Of a stretch of 64,000 nucleotides of DNA, positions 24,210-36,956 are shown in pieces (position 1 is the stretch's first letter; every line of letters begins with the position of its first letter). A program made the translations under genes and the position numbers. The notes under the pieces are model-generated. The model saw only the letters and a list, made by a program, of their open reading frames with translations. It had not been told where the DNA came from and did no database searches. Origin of the DNA: Pegea sp. RAD2-039 (taxonomy: Eukaryota; Chordata; Thaliacea; Salpida; Salpidae); contig JAQGEQ010000297.1 in NCBI GenBank assembly GCA_034620365.1, forward strand, positions 310,001 through 374,000, in the 5' to 3' direction.

Positions 24210-27100
24210 TAAAACAAGTAAATAGAGGGTTATAACACCATCACCAAGTTCTTGTTAAAAAACGCTATGTAATTTATACATTTTGTCAAAAAAAGGTTGA
24301 TATCTTTTACATGCTTGATGGAGCTTTGACGTCATCATAAGACTATTTAACATCATACAGTTTGTAATGTCCTCAAAAAGTAAAATTCAAAACACAATGT
24401 AATTTTGCTAGTAATCTCTATATTTACAAGAAATTGATTCTTAGTAAAATTATTAACTTTGTGAATGACGCAAATGATTCATAGATTCAGCTTTAAATTT
24501 GTGAGGTGATCATCGAAAAAAAAAATACAGATGTGATTTTATTTCAAAGTTTAAACTATAATCTTTTAATAGTGATCGAAATTGGAAACAATACTGATTT
24601 AACTATGTAAATAAGAATGTATGTAAAATACTAAGCATTGTAATAACAACCACATAACATATTATTAATTTAATCTAAAATAAACGTAAGCATAAAAAAC
24701 ATTTTATTATTTAGTTTGAAAAAAATAGAATAAAAAATCAATTAATTTGTAATTACTAAATAATAATGATTGTCATCGAATATTTAAAGAATATTGATTT
24801 CTAGCCCTAAATGGCAAATTTATAAAGTTCCGTTTTGACTGTATTTTCAAGAGCTTATTATCAATCAATAAACTACTCAATAAAAGATTCAACTTTTTAT
24901 TGCTTTGACTAAATTTAAAATGAATTTAGAACTTTCATCTGTAGAGACGTTTTTGCAGTCTATTAAGTTTGGTTAAGAAAATATAGTCTCAGATAAGTTT
25001 CTTTGATGGTCTTAGTTGATTATCATCTACCATTAAACTAGGAACGAATAATTGCATGTTTTCCACTCTTGTTGTAGAACTAATCGAAGTTTGTTCTTTA
25101 CTGAAGTAAATGTTTTCATGAAATTAAATTTTTGAGATCCAAAAACTTGTTGTCATGATTCGGTAAATAATAAAAATTTTTCAGGCTGCCATCTAAAAAT
25201 ATATAACAACTATCATCCCTATATTTCAGATTTTCAAATTCTGAAGTTTAAAACACAAATGCATGTTTAAAATACTAACTACAAAAATAGAGGAGTCTTT
25301 TTTTATTTAAAAGAAGCCGAAACTCTTCTCCGTTACAGTAGGTTTTTTGTATAGCAACAAAATAAGTTGCAAAAATTAGAAATTAAAAATGTTAAAGTAT
25401 AAGTCTTCAAAAATATCTCACCCTTTCAAGAAATTGTAGTTATAAAATAATATTTATAAAATTTAAACTAATTTATCACGGTAAGCAAAACTTGTCAAAC
25501 TAAGATGTGTGATACTTAGTTTATAACTAAATTATTTCAAATATATTTCGAAACAACAGCTACAAAATAAGCAAAAAATTGAAAATTAAAACTTTCACTT
25601 TAGTGTCGTAACGAAATTTTTTTTTACAGGTTTACTGAGATTTCTTTACTTTAGAACATATTCTGTATGGGCAGCAACTGAATCTCCATAAATTCTGTCC
25701 TGGCTTACAGTATGATTGGTAGCTTAACCAGGCAATATTATTTTGAATATTATACTTTTTCTACCAAATAAATTTTTAACCAACCTTATTGAATCAAATC
25801 TTGAAACTAAAAAGTTGTTCATTTATCACAAAGTCCAAAAAATTACAAAAAGTCCTTTTCCGTGATTTTGTTTACAATAAAGTTAATAATTTTAAATACT
25901 AAATTGAATATTTTATTAAATTAAATATTTTTAAATTTATATTAAATTTGTAAAGTTTTAAACTTCAAAATGAGCATGTCATAAAAACGTTGCTAAGAAA
26001 CAGCATTATCATAGTGTCTTATTCTGAGATTTAGTTTTATATCTAAAGCAAATCTGTTCTAGAATAAGTTCACTAAAAGTTGAGTTTGTTCAGAAATGCA
26101 CTCATTCTGAAAGTACAATAACTAATTTCTAAGTTACTAAGGTAATACCATAATCGCTTAAAACGAGTCATTTAGAATAAAATAAAAAGTTGTTTTTGCT
26201 GCAAAAGTTTCAATTTTGATTCATCTCACAATAGTCTTGTATGTTTCAAATACAATCGACTAAAAAAATTGTTTAAAAATGTGGAAATTGTTGTAGTCAA
26301 CTAAATATAGCAATTCAATATTTTTTTTTAACACAGAATATTTAATTATTTTGTGTAATTATAGGGAGTTGAAGAAATCATTCTTATAACTCAGGTAAAT
26401 TTTGAATAATAAGTTAAAGTTTTCTCAGAAAACAATGCTCAATAAATATGTTTATGTAAAATAATCGATAAAACCAAAGTCCTTTTTTCAATTCAATAAA
26501 TAACCAGTGTTTTTCAAGTTTACATTTCAAAAAATTGATTATTTTTTATTATAAATATAACAAATCGGAAGCTCAAAAGCAAAGTAAAGTACTGAGTGTT
26601 TGAAAATTAACTTATTTTATATGAAAGGTTTTACATCTGACTTATTTGATTTAAGGATTGTGTGTAATAACCAAGGTCTGTATTGATTGCTTTCTTATAC
26701 GTTTTTCCTTACTTTTAAACAATTTCTAGACAAAAGCTCAGATAAAGTAAAGTTTAATTAGTTTATTTTCTACGGAAATATAAAAAAAGAAAACACTATA
26801 CAGCTGTTTAGAAGTAGATAAAAAATAACTTTATTTTATTGAATTTGTTGCAATCTGATAAAAAAATCATTTTTTTTAATTTGTAACATTGTAAAACATA
26901 TTCAACTGAAAGTGTAAATCATATATGAGTTTTTATTAAGTATAGTGCAAAATTAGATTGAATATACGTGCCGTTCTGGTAATAAATAAGTATATTCTCT
27001 TCCGTTGCTGATGTGTGTTTAAAAATTTAAAAGTTGAAAGTAAAATTAATCTTTTTTTTAGTATAAAACACAATAAAAGCTTGAATCTTCACCAAAACTT
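24210..27100. other. AT-rich intergenic stretch, nothing recognised
   Basis: Extremely AT-rich on both strands, with no open frame of note and no repeat family identified. Confidence 0.6.
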
Positions 27101-27208
27101 TTCCAGAGCCTTTTTAGAGACAAGTTTGAAAACCGCAAAGGAAATAGATTATTAAGAAGTTGAAATTTTTAAGCATTGAGTAGTTATTGGAATAAACTAA
27201 ACCGAAGA

Positions 27209-27724
27209 ATGCAAGCCTTCGCTTATCTTTTAATATTTTATGGAATTACTGTTTTTGCTGTTGTTTGTTGGTATCTGATAAAATTTATTCAGAAGAAGTT
27301 TGTGCGTCCATCTGCTAATGATAATGTAGAAGAAATAAATCTAAGTAACAGTACAAACGTTGATGCATCAGAAGAATGCCATCCAGATAGAAACAGTAAT
27401 GTTAATACTGATGCAAATGTCACCACAGAAGTTGATGAACATACAGTTGGTTGCTCCAGCTCAGAATCTAAGAATGTACAAGACGCTTCTAGTTCAAGAA
27501 ATCTAGGAGATGAATCAACTTTTGAAAAACCTATTGACAACAGATTGAAAGACTTGAGTTCAGATTCTAGTGATAATGGAATAACATTTAATGTAGTTGT
27601 TCCATCTGAAGATGTAACTGTTCATTTACCGTGGCAAGTTGATGAAACCAATGTTGATGAAAATCCTGAAGTGGTAGTACCAAGTGTCCTTAACCAGGAT
27701 ATGGAAAGATCAACTGAAGGTTAA
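27209..27724 (+). CDS. Single-pass acidic membrane protein, 171 aa, intronless
   Basis: Open frame of 171 codons from the first ATG (27209); the frame is open 11 codons further upstream without an ATG. Residues about 3-27 form one hydrophobic segment (YLLIFYGITVFAVVCWYLI) followed by KFIQKKF, a basic stop-transfer stretch, so the N-terminus is a signal anchor. The remaining 140 residues are acidic and Ser/Asn/Glu/Val-rich, hydrophilic and without cysteine pairs beyond two. The C-terminal part (SDNGITFN, VHLPWQVDETNVDEN) is strongly conserved with the two copies at 34750 and 41338. No known domain was recognised and the family may be lineage-specific. An AATAAA lies 270 bases downstream and the 3' UTR is also alignable with the paralogs. 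Confidence 0.65.
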   Translation: MQAFAYLLIFYGITVFAVVCWYLIKFIQKKFVRPSANDNVEEINLSNSTNVDASEECHPDRNSNVNTDANVTTEVDEHTVGCSSSESKNVQDASSSRNLGDESTFEKPIDNRLKDLSSDSSDNGITFNVVVPSEDVTVHLPWQVDETNVDENPEVVVPSVLNQDMERSTEG

Positions 27725-27994
27725 ACTTTTTCAAAGTTTCAATCTGTGGGAAGCTCTTAAGAATCTTATAAATACAACAAATGGCAACTATTTTACCATA
27801 TAAAGCGTTTCCCAAATTGTTGGATCAGCAGATGAACTTTAACTTTGTCTGATATTGTTAATGTTTTACTATTTTTAAAGCTGTAATCTTTTGTATATAC
27901 TCACCCATTTTAAGTGAACCATTTATTTTCTAAATGAAAGTAACAAATATGTCTCATAATCTTTTACAATTTTTTAGTTCAAACATATTTTTTG

Positions 27995-28000
27995 AATAAA
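27995..28000 (+). promoter_or_regulatory. Polyadenylation signal of the membrane protein gene
   Basis: AATAAA in the context TTTTTTGAATAAAAGTT, conserved at the matching place downstream of both paralogs. Confidence 0.5.
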
Positions 28001-28009
28001 AGTTATTCT

Positions 28010-28800
28010 GTAATCAATGACCGTTAACGTTTATTTTGTAAAAGATTTAGTTTAACAGTTGCATAAATATTATAGAAGAAGCTCAAGAAGTTAACACAAA
28101 ATCTTAACTGTTAAAAATTTATTTACATATGCTGAAGTTTTAGTAGCTGACAATAATGAATTAGATTTATTATGTTTACAGCCAAAAACCTTTTTACAAA
28201 AAAGTTTAAAATACAAGTAGACTAGTTACAATTATTAATTCGGAAAAAATAAAGTTTGAACAAAAGTCTAGGGAGTAGACTAAATCTATCGCACACATTT
28301 CTTACAATCTAAAATAACACTTTAAAATTTTCCAATTTAATACTACAAAAAAACTGTTTAAAGCTTTAATATTGGTTTATAAGTTTCTTGTTATCAGGCT
28401 AAAATTATTTTCGAAGCATATGTGAATACTTCTTATCATAATTTTATATTGAAATAACGACTATAAACTGAACGAAGGCTAAAAGCAAAAAATTAAAATA
28501 CTTAAATCTGATGATGATAGAAAAACAAAGTTCTTTTAGATCAGATTAATCACAATTGTTTTTATCAAAATTTTATTGCTTAAATGAAATAGAAATTACT
28601 GTGAAAGAATTTTTATTTTTGCTGATTTATTTATAAGATTGTTGCAATAAAAAAGATAAAAGAGAATCTTCATTTCCGAATTTCTTGATCTCCAAAATTT
28701 TTAGTAACTCTGTTAGAAAACTTCTTCAATTAAAACGATAAATTTTTGTTTCAGCATGGTTTTCTTCGTCCAGACGTTAATTTCACTATTTCTTAGATCT
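28010..28800. other. 3' flank of membrane protein gene
   Basis: The first part (to about 28080) aligns with the 3' flank of the 34.75-kb paralog, marking the extent of an older duplication. The rest is AT-rich with nothing recognised. Confidence 0.4.
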
Positions 28801-29065
28801 TAAATTAAACAACAATTTATTCCATCATTCTTTCTACAATGTAACATGTTTATAATAAGCAACTGAGTGTCCTTACTTCATAGCTTTCATCTTCAACAAA
28901 TGATGATATTTTTGATTTTATATAATCTTAAGAAGCTCTTTTTGTTGGTGTCTTAGTATGGTAACAAGCCTTATCAACTTTTAAAAGCACAAACATTCAG
29001 CTCTATGAGATATAGTTCTGTAATGAACCTCAGCTAAATTTACTTTATAGAAATATTTGCTTTTT

Positions 29066-29380
29066 TTAATTTGACGAAGTCTTATCTACCTTCCTTAAAC
29101 ACGTCTCCATCTCTTTATGAGTTTTATCTTGCTCAGTGTAAGCTCTCATTCCAATAAAATCATAGTTTTCTTCTGAAAAGGATATTCCAAGCCTAATTGC
29201 TAGCTCTGAGTTACTTTTGTATATTTTATTATCTGGAGAGATATAAACACATTTTAAATGATTATTTTCAGCCAGAAGTTGAATTTGGTACCAGCCAGGC
29301 AAAAGTTCTTGATTGATTGCATACTTGTGTTCAGTGACAACTCTCGATTCATTAAGAAGTGGGTATAATGATTTAAACAT
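29066..29380 (-). CDS. Small MBD-domain protein, 104 aa
   Basis: Intronless frame with ATG at 29380. Residues about 24-75 match the methyl-CpG-binding domain pattern well: ELLPGW (25-30), a strand and loop, CVYISPDNK (44-52, like VYYSPSGK), IYKSNSELAIRLGI (53-66, like FRSKPELARYLG). The 30-residue tail is polar. There is little beyond the domain, so it may be a stand-alone MBD module or a truncated paralog. A T-rich tract ending TTTTTCAG lies about 20 bases upstream of the ATG, as in the gene at 3332. Whether the DNA-contacting residues support methyl-CpG binding cannot be judged: the usual basic loop is acidic/neutral here (LLAENNHLK). Confidence 0.65.
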   Translation of the reverse strand: MFKSLYPLLNESRVVTEHKYAINQELLPGWYQIQLLAENNHLKCVYISPDNKIYKSNSELAIRLGISFSEENYDFIGMRAYTEQDKTHKEMETCLRKVDKTSSN

Positions 29381-29394
29381 TTTTATTTACTAGT

Positions 29395-29407
29395 AAGCCT
29401 GAAAAAT
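29395..29407 (-). promoter_or_regulatory. 3' splice site just upstream of the small MBD gene
   Basis: On the minus strand AATTTTTCAG ends about 20 bases before the ATG. It is either a 5' UTR intron acceptor or a trans-splice acceptor. Confidence 0.4.
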
Positions 29408-30374
29408 TAAATCTTCAATAAAAATAATTAATAAAAACTCAGAGTTGTCAAGCATTGTGCAAATAACTCAAACACAAACCTAAAAGTAAATTTAAATTCA
29501 TATAATAAAAGTTATATGTATCTACCATATTATTCAGTTGGTTTTCCATTAACAAAATAGTTAATAGATAGTCATATTACACAGTTTTCTAGAGTAACTA
29601 ATAAGCGTCTACTAAGTAATAGCAACCATTAGTTTTAAGTTTAATTGAACCTCAAATATTTCCTTGATTAAACAATGAATATAAGAGAATTATTATAACA
29701 ATTTTAAATAATTCTCCACTGAGAAGATCTTCACTTGAAACTAAATAAACATAAATATGTAAAAAACATTTTATAATCTTTAAATCTTTCTTTAATCTCA
29801 GTACTTATTATTATCTCATTAATAATGATAAATTAGTTTGAAAATTTTTCATAATTTGCAGTAGTTTGTCTATTTAAATAGTTTATTGATAATAAAAATA
29901 GCAGTTACGATATCCTGATAAAAGAAATCTTTAAAAATCTCCTTACAAGCTGCTAACATCAATTTAAACTAGCATTTATTTCCTTTTCAAGTAACTATTT
30001 GATTGTCAAATTCAGAATAAGAATTTCGGTATCTGACTTGAACCAAGAAACAAAACTACTTACAATATTTTTAATCTAGCTTTTGTAATTTCACTAGAAA
30101 AATACAAATTTAAAAATCAAAGTATAGCGTTCTCATAGAATTGCTTCGAAAAAATAATCTTTTTAAAATATAAAGTTTTATCAAACAGAATTCGAAACAC
30201 TTATGAGAAACTTTGACAATTAGGACATAAACAGTTTATGCCATGAAGTAAAAAACAAGCTTCTTTTAACAAAATATTTTTAACCAATGAAAGTATACGA
30301 TTGGTGATATTATACACAAAAAAGGTTTTGTGAAAGTTTGAATGAAATCTTATTGAAAACATTTGTTGGATATT

Positions 30375-33300
30375 TATATTTATTTATTTATTAGATAATG
30401 CGAAGGAGGGTACCTGAAGAGAGTACCTCTCGCTAACACACATTCTCACCAATAACATCTATTTAGTCAAAAATATAGAAAGTAAAAGATGTAACACATG
30501 GTATTTCAGTAGTCCTCAAACCATATGACAGTGAAAAATTTCATGGAATGTTAATAATATAAGAAAGAGAAAAAAATCACAGTTTAGAAATGACAATGTT
30601 GGCAATATTATAACGGTTCAACTTCTTTTTCAACAACGCGAGCAGCTCCGAGATGACAAGGCCTGATGGCAACTGGTTCCATGTAATGATTGTGCAGTAT
30701 GAGAAAAAAAATTTGCTCTGACCAATGTACCAGGTGATATAGGCTTATTAAGATGTAATGTGTGTCGTCTGAGCTGATATAACTTGAGGGAAGGACTAAT
30801 GGAAAAGATATCAAGGAATTGAAGGTCAATTAAATTGTGGATAATTTAAAAAAAAGAAATAAGTCGTATTGAATCCGTCCAAGTTCCAAAGTATCTAAAT
30901 TGAAGAAACTGAGACGATGTTTATAACTATCATATTTAATATTAAGTTTCCTGCATACTAATTTCGTAAACGTGGCCTGAACAGGTTCGATTTTTTTGGT
31001 ATCACTAACTTGATTTGGTATCCATGCACTAACATTGTATTCAAGAATTGGATGTACGTACAATTTGAAAAAATTGATAAAAAAGCATGGGTCCTTGGAA
31101 TTAAAGGTCTTTATAATTAATATGACAAAGTTGATTGAATTTCTAAAGATTTTGGTAACATAATTGCGCTATTTAAAGTCAGATGATAGAGTAATGCCAA
31201 GGTCTAGGGCCGAAGATATTCGTTGAATAATTAATCCATTAATGGAGTATTGGTTGAAGGAACTTGCAGCTGATTTACGAGAAAAAGCTTTAAGTTCAAA
31301 CTTTGTGGGCTGGATTCTGAGCTGCCAATTTGTAAACCAGTTTTCTACAGTGTGTAGTGCAGTTTGAAGTTTTGAAGGATTACAAGAAAATAGCTTGATA
31401 TCATCTGCATATATAAAAACACAGCCATCATTTACTGCTAATAGTCTTCTGATCAAGTCTTCGATGAAAATTAATAAGAGAAGGGGAGCCAAAACAGGAC
31501 CCTGAGAAACACCACTAGAGATTTGACTAAAAGTAGATAAAGATCTTTCTACATGAGTTTGTTGGGTTCTACCTGATGAGTAATCTTCAATCCACTGTAA
31601 GATAAAGCTGTTGATTTTTAAAGTTTTCAATACATTAACGAGCTTAGTGTGTGGGACAGAATCAAACGCTTTAGCAAATTCGAGGTATCTGATGTCACAG
31701 AGAGTATTACTTTCGTAACGGACTGTAAGCTCATTAATAAAAGTGAGATGTTGAGTCAGGGAAGATCTCGGTTTCACAAAGCCATGCTGGACGTCAGATG
31801 GTGCTCCATCAATGATTGTGAATGATATGTTCTTGAGTTCTGCAGATAACTAAAGTCAGCGAAACTGGTCTGTACTTAACTGCAGTGTTTCTGGGATCTT
31901 TTTTACAAATTGGTGTAATAAGAGCTTTTTTCCAAATTTGTGGAACTCTAACTCGCCTCAGAGTCATGTTAAAGAAAAGCGATAAAGGTAGTGATAAAGA
32001 TGAAGTAGTTTTTCTTAAAACCAAAGCTGGGATCTGATCTGGGGTGTTGGAAACTTATGATTTTAAAGAAGAAATAGCCTTATATACCTCCTGACCGTTT
32101 TGTCAAGATCTACCATCTCAGAGACATTTGTAAGATTGTCGGAGTAGGAGAGAGAAGGAGTATTGTCATCATCGGTTATAAAGACGCTATTAAATTGATT
32201 GTTTAGCAACTCAGCTTTATTTTCTGGTTCTATCACAAGCTGGTCGCTGTTATCAATTAGGGGAGGTATTTGAGGTCTTGCCTTAAGCTTGCGATTTATG
32301 AAATCAAAAAACGTTTTCTTGCAAGAAACTATACAAAGATCTTTGTAAGGATATTTGATGGAAGGGTCTGTTTTAGTTTGTTTGTATAGGAGGTTTTTTT
32401 AGTGTTGTAAATTCATTAAATATTTGGGCAAACGTGGTTTTGTGTTGGCTCTATAAAAAGGTATGAATTTTTCGATTGACTCTTCAACCATGTTATTAAA
32501 CCTTGAGTAAATAGTATTGATGTCTTCGGAAAAGTTGAAAACAGATATCTAGTCAACATCTGATTTAAATTTGTTAATGCCATTATAAATTCCACAGTAA
32601 AAATTCCTCTTGCTTGAAGTTGTAACGTTCATACAAAAAGTTTAATGGAGCTTGAATTCAATCATATTTTGATCGCATATCAAAGCAAAAGGTTCTTTAT
32701 GATCAACCTAGATAATGTTCTTGGTTTTGATGTGATAAGAAGATCCAAAGTATTACCAATAACTTGGGTCGGAAAAGTAACCTAATAAGTAGATTATTGG
32801 CATTGAGGAAGCTTACAAAGGCATGACTTAGAAAGGCTGAACTAGTATTATTGCTATCTAAGTTAAACGATTTTCGAATAAATGCTTGGGTTGTTCCAAT
32901 CAATTTTACTAAAATTAAAATCGCCCAAAATATATAACTCAGGACAGACAACACTCTTCAGAACCTTCAATAAGGCCTTAACAGTAACCTCATCATTAGA
33001 TTTTGAGGGTGGTAGATATGTACATATAAAACGAGAAAATTTGAAATTTGAGTAATGAAAGTCAAAAGCGATAATCTCAAGCCCTGGACACTTAATGGGA
33101 TCGATCTGAACTCTAGAGATCTTGGGTGCAAGCGATATTTTTTAAATTACGCAAACAACCCCGCCTCTATCGTACAGTCTATCACAACGCAAAACGCAAA
33201 AAAGATTTCCGTCAAACAGAAAAGAATCAGGATAAAACGGTTTTATCCAAGTTTCAGTAATAAAAATAAATGTGAAATCTTGGGAAAGCAAAAGAGCTTT

Positions 33301-34065
33301 CAATTGAAAAATAATCGACCGTGCATTCAAGAACATACTTAATGTGATAGAAGACTTGTCTTTTTGACGTTTGTGACATTTGATGATGGGCTTCTGTAAA
33401 TTGATATCTTGGGTATTAACAATTGTGTCCGGAGAAAGTTTGAAAAAAGAAGATGTTGGTCCAGTGGTTATTTGCCACTTCCGTTTTTTGAAAAAAAAAA
33501 CCTTGACAGTTCTTAAAGCCCATGGTGGACCTCGAGCTTTGTATTTGAAATAAGTTGGTTGCTCGTTCTGATTTCAATTATATGCCTCTTTTAGAAGAGG
33601 CATACTTTCTAGGCGACCATCTTCACACATATCATGTGCTACTCTAATGCGCTCAAACTTTTCGTCAAGCATTAGCGTATACAACTTGGCAAGAAGCTTG
33701 CATTTGTTCCAACTTTCTTGAAAGGACACTTTCAACGGTCTTTGATGATCTGAGCTTTTTGCTCCAAGTCTAGTCATTGATACTTTTGGAACATCCACAA
33801 AAGCAAGGCTTTGAGAGCACATTTGAATAAAAAACTTACTGTCATCATCTTTATTAGTCTCAAAGACATTAAAGATGATGGCATTGTTTTCGCTGTCCTC
33901 ACGACATAAAGTGAGCTTTTTGTGCGTGTCGGTGACCTACTTGGCAAGAAGCTGCACCATGCTAGCATTTTTGTCGGAACCGGGATCACCGACCACCGAG
34001 GCCCATGTGACTGAGCTCCATTGGGTCGTTTTTGCTTTAAATCTAAAAGATATTTAAAGGTTCAA
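30375..34065 (-). mobile_element. CR1/jockey-like LINE, copy 1
   Basis: A non-LTR retrotransposon on the minus strand, read from about 34065 down to 30375. In order: an ORF1-end-like part (RLGAKSSDHQRPLKVSF at about 33765), an apurinic endonuclease start (MFLNARSI, ITETWIKP, PDSFLFDG at 33150-33340), a reverse transcriptase (FAKAFDSVPHTKLVNVLK, SGVSQGPVLAPLL, YADDIKLF) and the usual C-terminal end (NLDTLELGRIQYDLF). The element ends in a 3' UTR with an ATAAATAAATATAAATA tail near 30375-30395. Stops and frame breaks interrupt it, including one in the RT not present in copy 2. It is probably 5'-truncated. Confidence 0.85.
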
Positions 34066-34740
34066 TAATTTTTTATACAAAACATTTTTTTTAATTTTTG
34101 CTATGATGAAAAAATTGTAAATGAAAAATTAAAGTTTAAAGTTCATGTGATGTTTTTTTATTTGAACTCATAGCAACTAAGTAAATTTGTTATACTCTTC
34201 ATTAACTAAAGTAATCTATCATTGTCATCCTATATGATTGTTGACATCTATAACTTCTTTTATAACCTTCTTCTATAAATAAACTTTAAGTAAATAGTTT
34301 TTCAGTAAAGTCTTCTGATGATATTTCAAAAATTTAAAAAAACGGTTAATTATGAGATAACAAGTAAACTTAATATTACTTATTTTAATTAGACTTTAAA
34401 TTTATGTCATTTGTTACTAGCTCCAAAAAACCACTTAGAAAATTCTTTACATTTTAGAAACTAGTCAACAAAAAACTAAATCACATACTATCCTTTATTA
34501 AATAATACACAAGCTTTAATAATGAAAAGCCATATCTATAGAATATTAAATGAGAATTTCTATTTTGTTGCAATTTTTATTATTTACAAAGTACTAAAGC
34601 GTTGAAATTTTTGTTATAAATTTTGAAACATCAGATCAAAATCATTCGTGTATTAAAGATAACCAGCATTGAGCTTTAAGCTTGTAAAGAATAATTTTGA
34701 TTGAAGCTTTAAAGTACTCCTTATATTGTTAAACTAAAGT
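34066..34740. other. Spacer upstream of the membrane protein paralog
   Basis: AT-rich. Likely includes the promoter of the 34750 gene, but no TATA or other element was assigned with confidence. Confidence 0.35.
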
Positions 34741-34749
34741 AAGCAAAAA

Positions 34750-35274
34750 ATGTTTGATCTCTACTATTATTTAATTTTTTGTCTAATTGTTATTTTGTTC
34801 GTTGCTTCTTGGCATTTGAAAGCATTTTTAAACAAAAGATATCGCGGTTCAGTTACTCGTAACGCCATAGAAGAAATACCTTCAAATAGATCTTCGAACC
34901 ATAGTACAGATGAAGCAGAAGACCACGGTCAAGGAGAAAGCAATGATATGAACACCTGTGTTGATTTAACTGCTAAAGAATATAATGAAAGCAAAGAATT
35001 AATTTCAAGTCCAACGTTAGAAAGTCTGCAAGATGTTTCTACTGTTAAAGAATGAATTGCCGAATCAAATTCTTGTAAATCTAGTATGAACAGTTTCAAA
35101 GGTTTAAGTTCAAATTTTAGTGACAATGGAATAACATTTAATGAAGTTGTTCAACCTGAAGATAAAACTGTTCATTTAACTCGGCAAGTTGATGAAACCA
35201 ATGTTGATGAAAACTCTCAAGTGTTAGTATCAAGTGTTCTTAACCGGGATACAGAAAAATCAGTTGAAGATTAA
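34750..35274 (+). pseudogene. Membrane protein paralog, copy 1, with one in-frame TGA
   Basis: From ATG 34750 the frame runs 101 codons, meets a TGA at 35053-35055, and continues in the same frame to TAA at 35272-35274. The first part has the family signal anchor (LIFCLIVILFVASWHLKAF) and basic edge. The part after the TGA carries the conserved block SDNGITFNEVV and QVDETNVDEN. The paralog at 27209 reads through this place with sense codons. Reading-frame and sequence conservation on both sides of the TGA is notable. The simplest view is a recent nonsense mutation giving a 101-aa truncated protein that keeps its membrane anchor; stop-codon readthrough is the alternative. The same TGA is in copy 2, so it predates the duplication. 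Confidence 0.6.
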
Positions 35275-35506
35275 CTTTGCAGAAAAATTAGATTTATGAG
35301 TTCTTGTGATATATAATTTGAAACACCTTTTGGCAACCAACTTCAAGCATTCGTCAGATTCTTGTTGAGCAGCTGGCTAATAACTTTGTCTGATCTCGCG
35401 ATTATTTTAAAATTCCATTATTTTTCGAATCATTATTTAATGATTATTTTATGAAAAAAAATCTCTTAAACAATCAACTTTTCAATAACGTTTCAACATT
35501 TTTTTG

Positions 35507-35512
35507 AATAAA
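35507..35512 (+). promoter_or_regulatory. Polyadenylation signal, membrane protein copy 1
   Basis: AATAAA in the same TTTTTTGAATAAAAG context as at 27995. Confidence 0.45.
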
Positions 35513-36486
35513 AGTTTTTCTGTAATCGTTTATACATTTGGCTGATACCAAAGTTTATTTTGTAAGAGTTTTAAATTTACAGTTGCAGAAAACCTGGAAA
35601 TCTTATAGTTTTAGTTGATGTTTAAAATGGATTTATAGAATATCTAATGTGTGACAAATAGTCATAGGTTCTTTAGAAAACGTTACAACTTAATCATATA
35701 AAAAGTTGTAAAACAAAAGATAAACTCTTAATTTAGACAAAAATTTTAGAAAAAAGACTTATAGAACGATGAATTATATAGAAAAAGACTTCCTGGAGTT
35801 TAACTTCAAGTTCTTTATTTTTTACAATACACCCTCTTACGAATCCCCGGGAAAGCTCTTAGCTTGTTCATTAAATGTGTTTAAATTCTAAAGTTTATTA
35901 AAAACTTAGTGTCATTCACAGTAGATGGTTGACTATGTTGACATAAAGAACAACCAAGTTACATCAAACGAAAACTTTTGTATGGTCTTATTATCATTTT
36001 TTCTTATTGAATCTATGGTTAACAAACTTGTGATTGAATAAAATATAGCTGTACCTTCTATAAGAAACGGATATTTTTTTATATCAATTTTAAGTTTGGT
36101 AGTGAATTTTGGTTGGCCTATTCTGAGTGTTAGATTAGTCATATCTTATCCATATGATAATAATTATATACTTTTGTATTTAGCTGCTAAGTTTAACATA
36201 AACTGAGTTTATCTAACAGAAAATAAACTAACATCGCAAAATAGTAATTATAAGTAAATAATGATTACTAAGATCTCCTTAATCTTTTAAATCTTTTTAT
36301 AAAAGAGGCTAATTGAATTCTCAGATTGAAAAAAATCTGACGAAAAATGTTTTTTTAATTTCGTTGTAAATGATTATTTATTTTTAATAGTATAAGAATG
36401 ATAAAGTGCAAACATTTCTATTTTTTAAGTCATTTTTAAAACAAACTTTAGAATTTTTTGTTCGTGAGTAGAGTAAATGCTAAACT

Positions 36487-36638
36487 GAGAATGGAAGTAG
36501 TGAAGACTTTTTCTTTTAGGTGAGAAGAAAATTAAAAGGAAATATTACTCTCCGGAGTATCTTGATGAAGGTTGGTTTTGACAAGTAAGCAAGCGATATA
36601 CTAAAGGTCGTGGTGTTTACGCGAAACATTCACCTGAA
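36487..36638 (+). pseudogene. MBD-like pseudogene, 5' piece cut by the duplication breakpoint
   Basis: Matches codons about 23-75 of the gene at 3332 (GAATGGAAGTAGTGAAGAC, then KRKYYS-EYL-EGW, SKRYTKGRGVY), with an in-frame stop after EGWF. It stops abruptly at 36638, where unit 2 of the tandem duplication begins. Six bases (36639-36644) belong to neither unit. Confidence 0.75.
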
Positions 36639-36956
36639 TATTCAACTTACAATATTTTTAATCTAGCTTTTGTAATTTCACCAGAAAAATACAAATTTAA
36701 AAATCAAAGTATAGCATTCTCAAAGAATTGCTTCAAAAAAATAATCTTTTTAAAATATAAAGTTTTATCAAACAGAATTCGAAACACTTATGAGAAACTT
36801 TGACAATTAGGACATAAACAGTTTATGCCATGAATTAAAAATCAAGCTTCTTTTAACAAAATATTTTTAACCAATGAAAGTATAAGATTGGTGATATTAT
36901 ACACAAAAAAGGTTTTGTGAAAGTTTGAATGAAATCTTATTGAAAACATTTGTTGG

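Larger units (their letters stand above)
30058..36638. repeat. Tandem duplication, unit 1 (about 6.58 kb)
   Basis: This interval is repeated almost base for base at 36645-43219. Shared order: left flank, LINE (minus), intergenic piece, membrane protein gene (plus), 3' flank, start of an MBD-like pseudogene. Differences are sparse, mostly single bases and short indels, so the duplication is young. Examples are one TTTA unit fewer in unit 2 and an eight-base tandem gain near 40715 in unit 2. Unit 1 ends inside the MBD-like pseudogene. Confidence 0.9.

Noticed and set aside
33055-33342. 95-codon plus-strand frame, repeated at 39637
   Set aside because: It lies antisense to the LINE endonuclease and is a shadow of it.
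34929-35126. Minus-strand frame across the membrane protein TGA site
   Set aside because: It is antisense to the conserved plus-strand gene and its sequence is explained by that gene.
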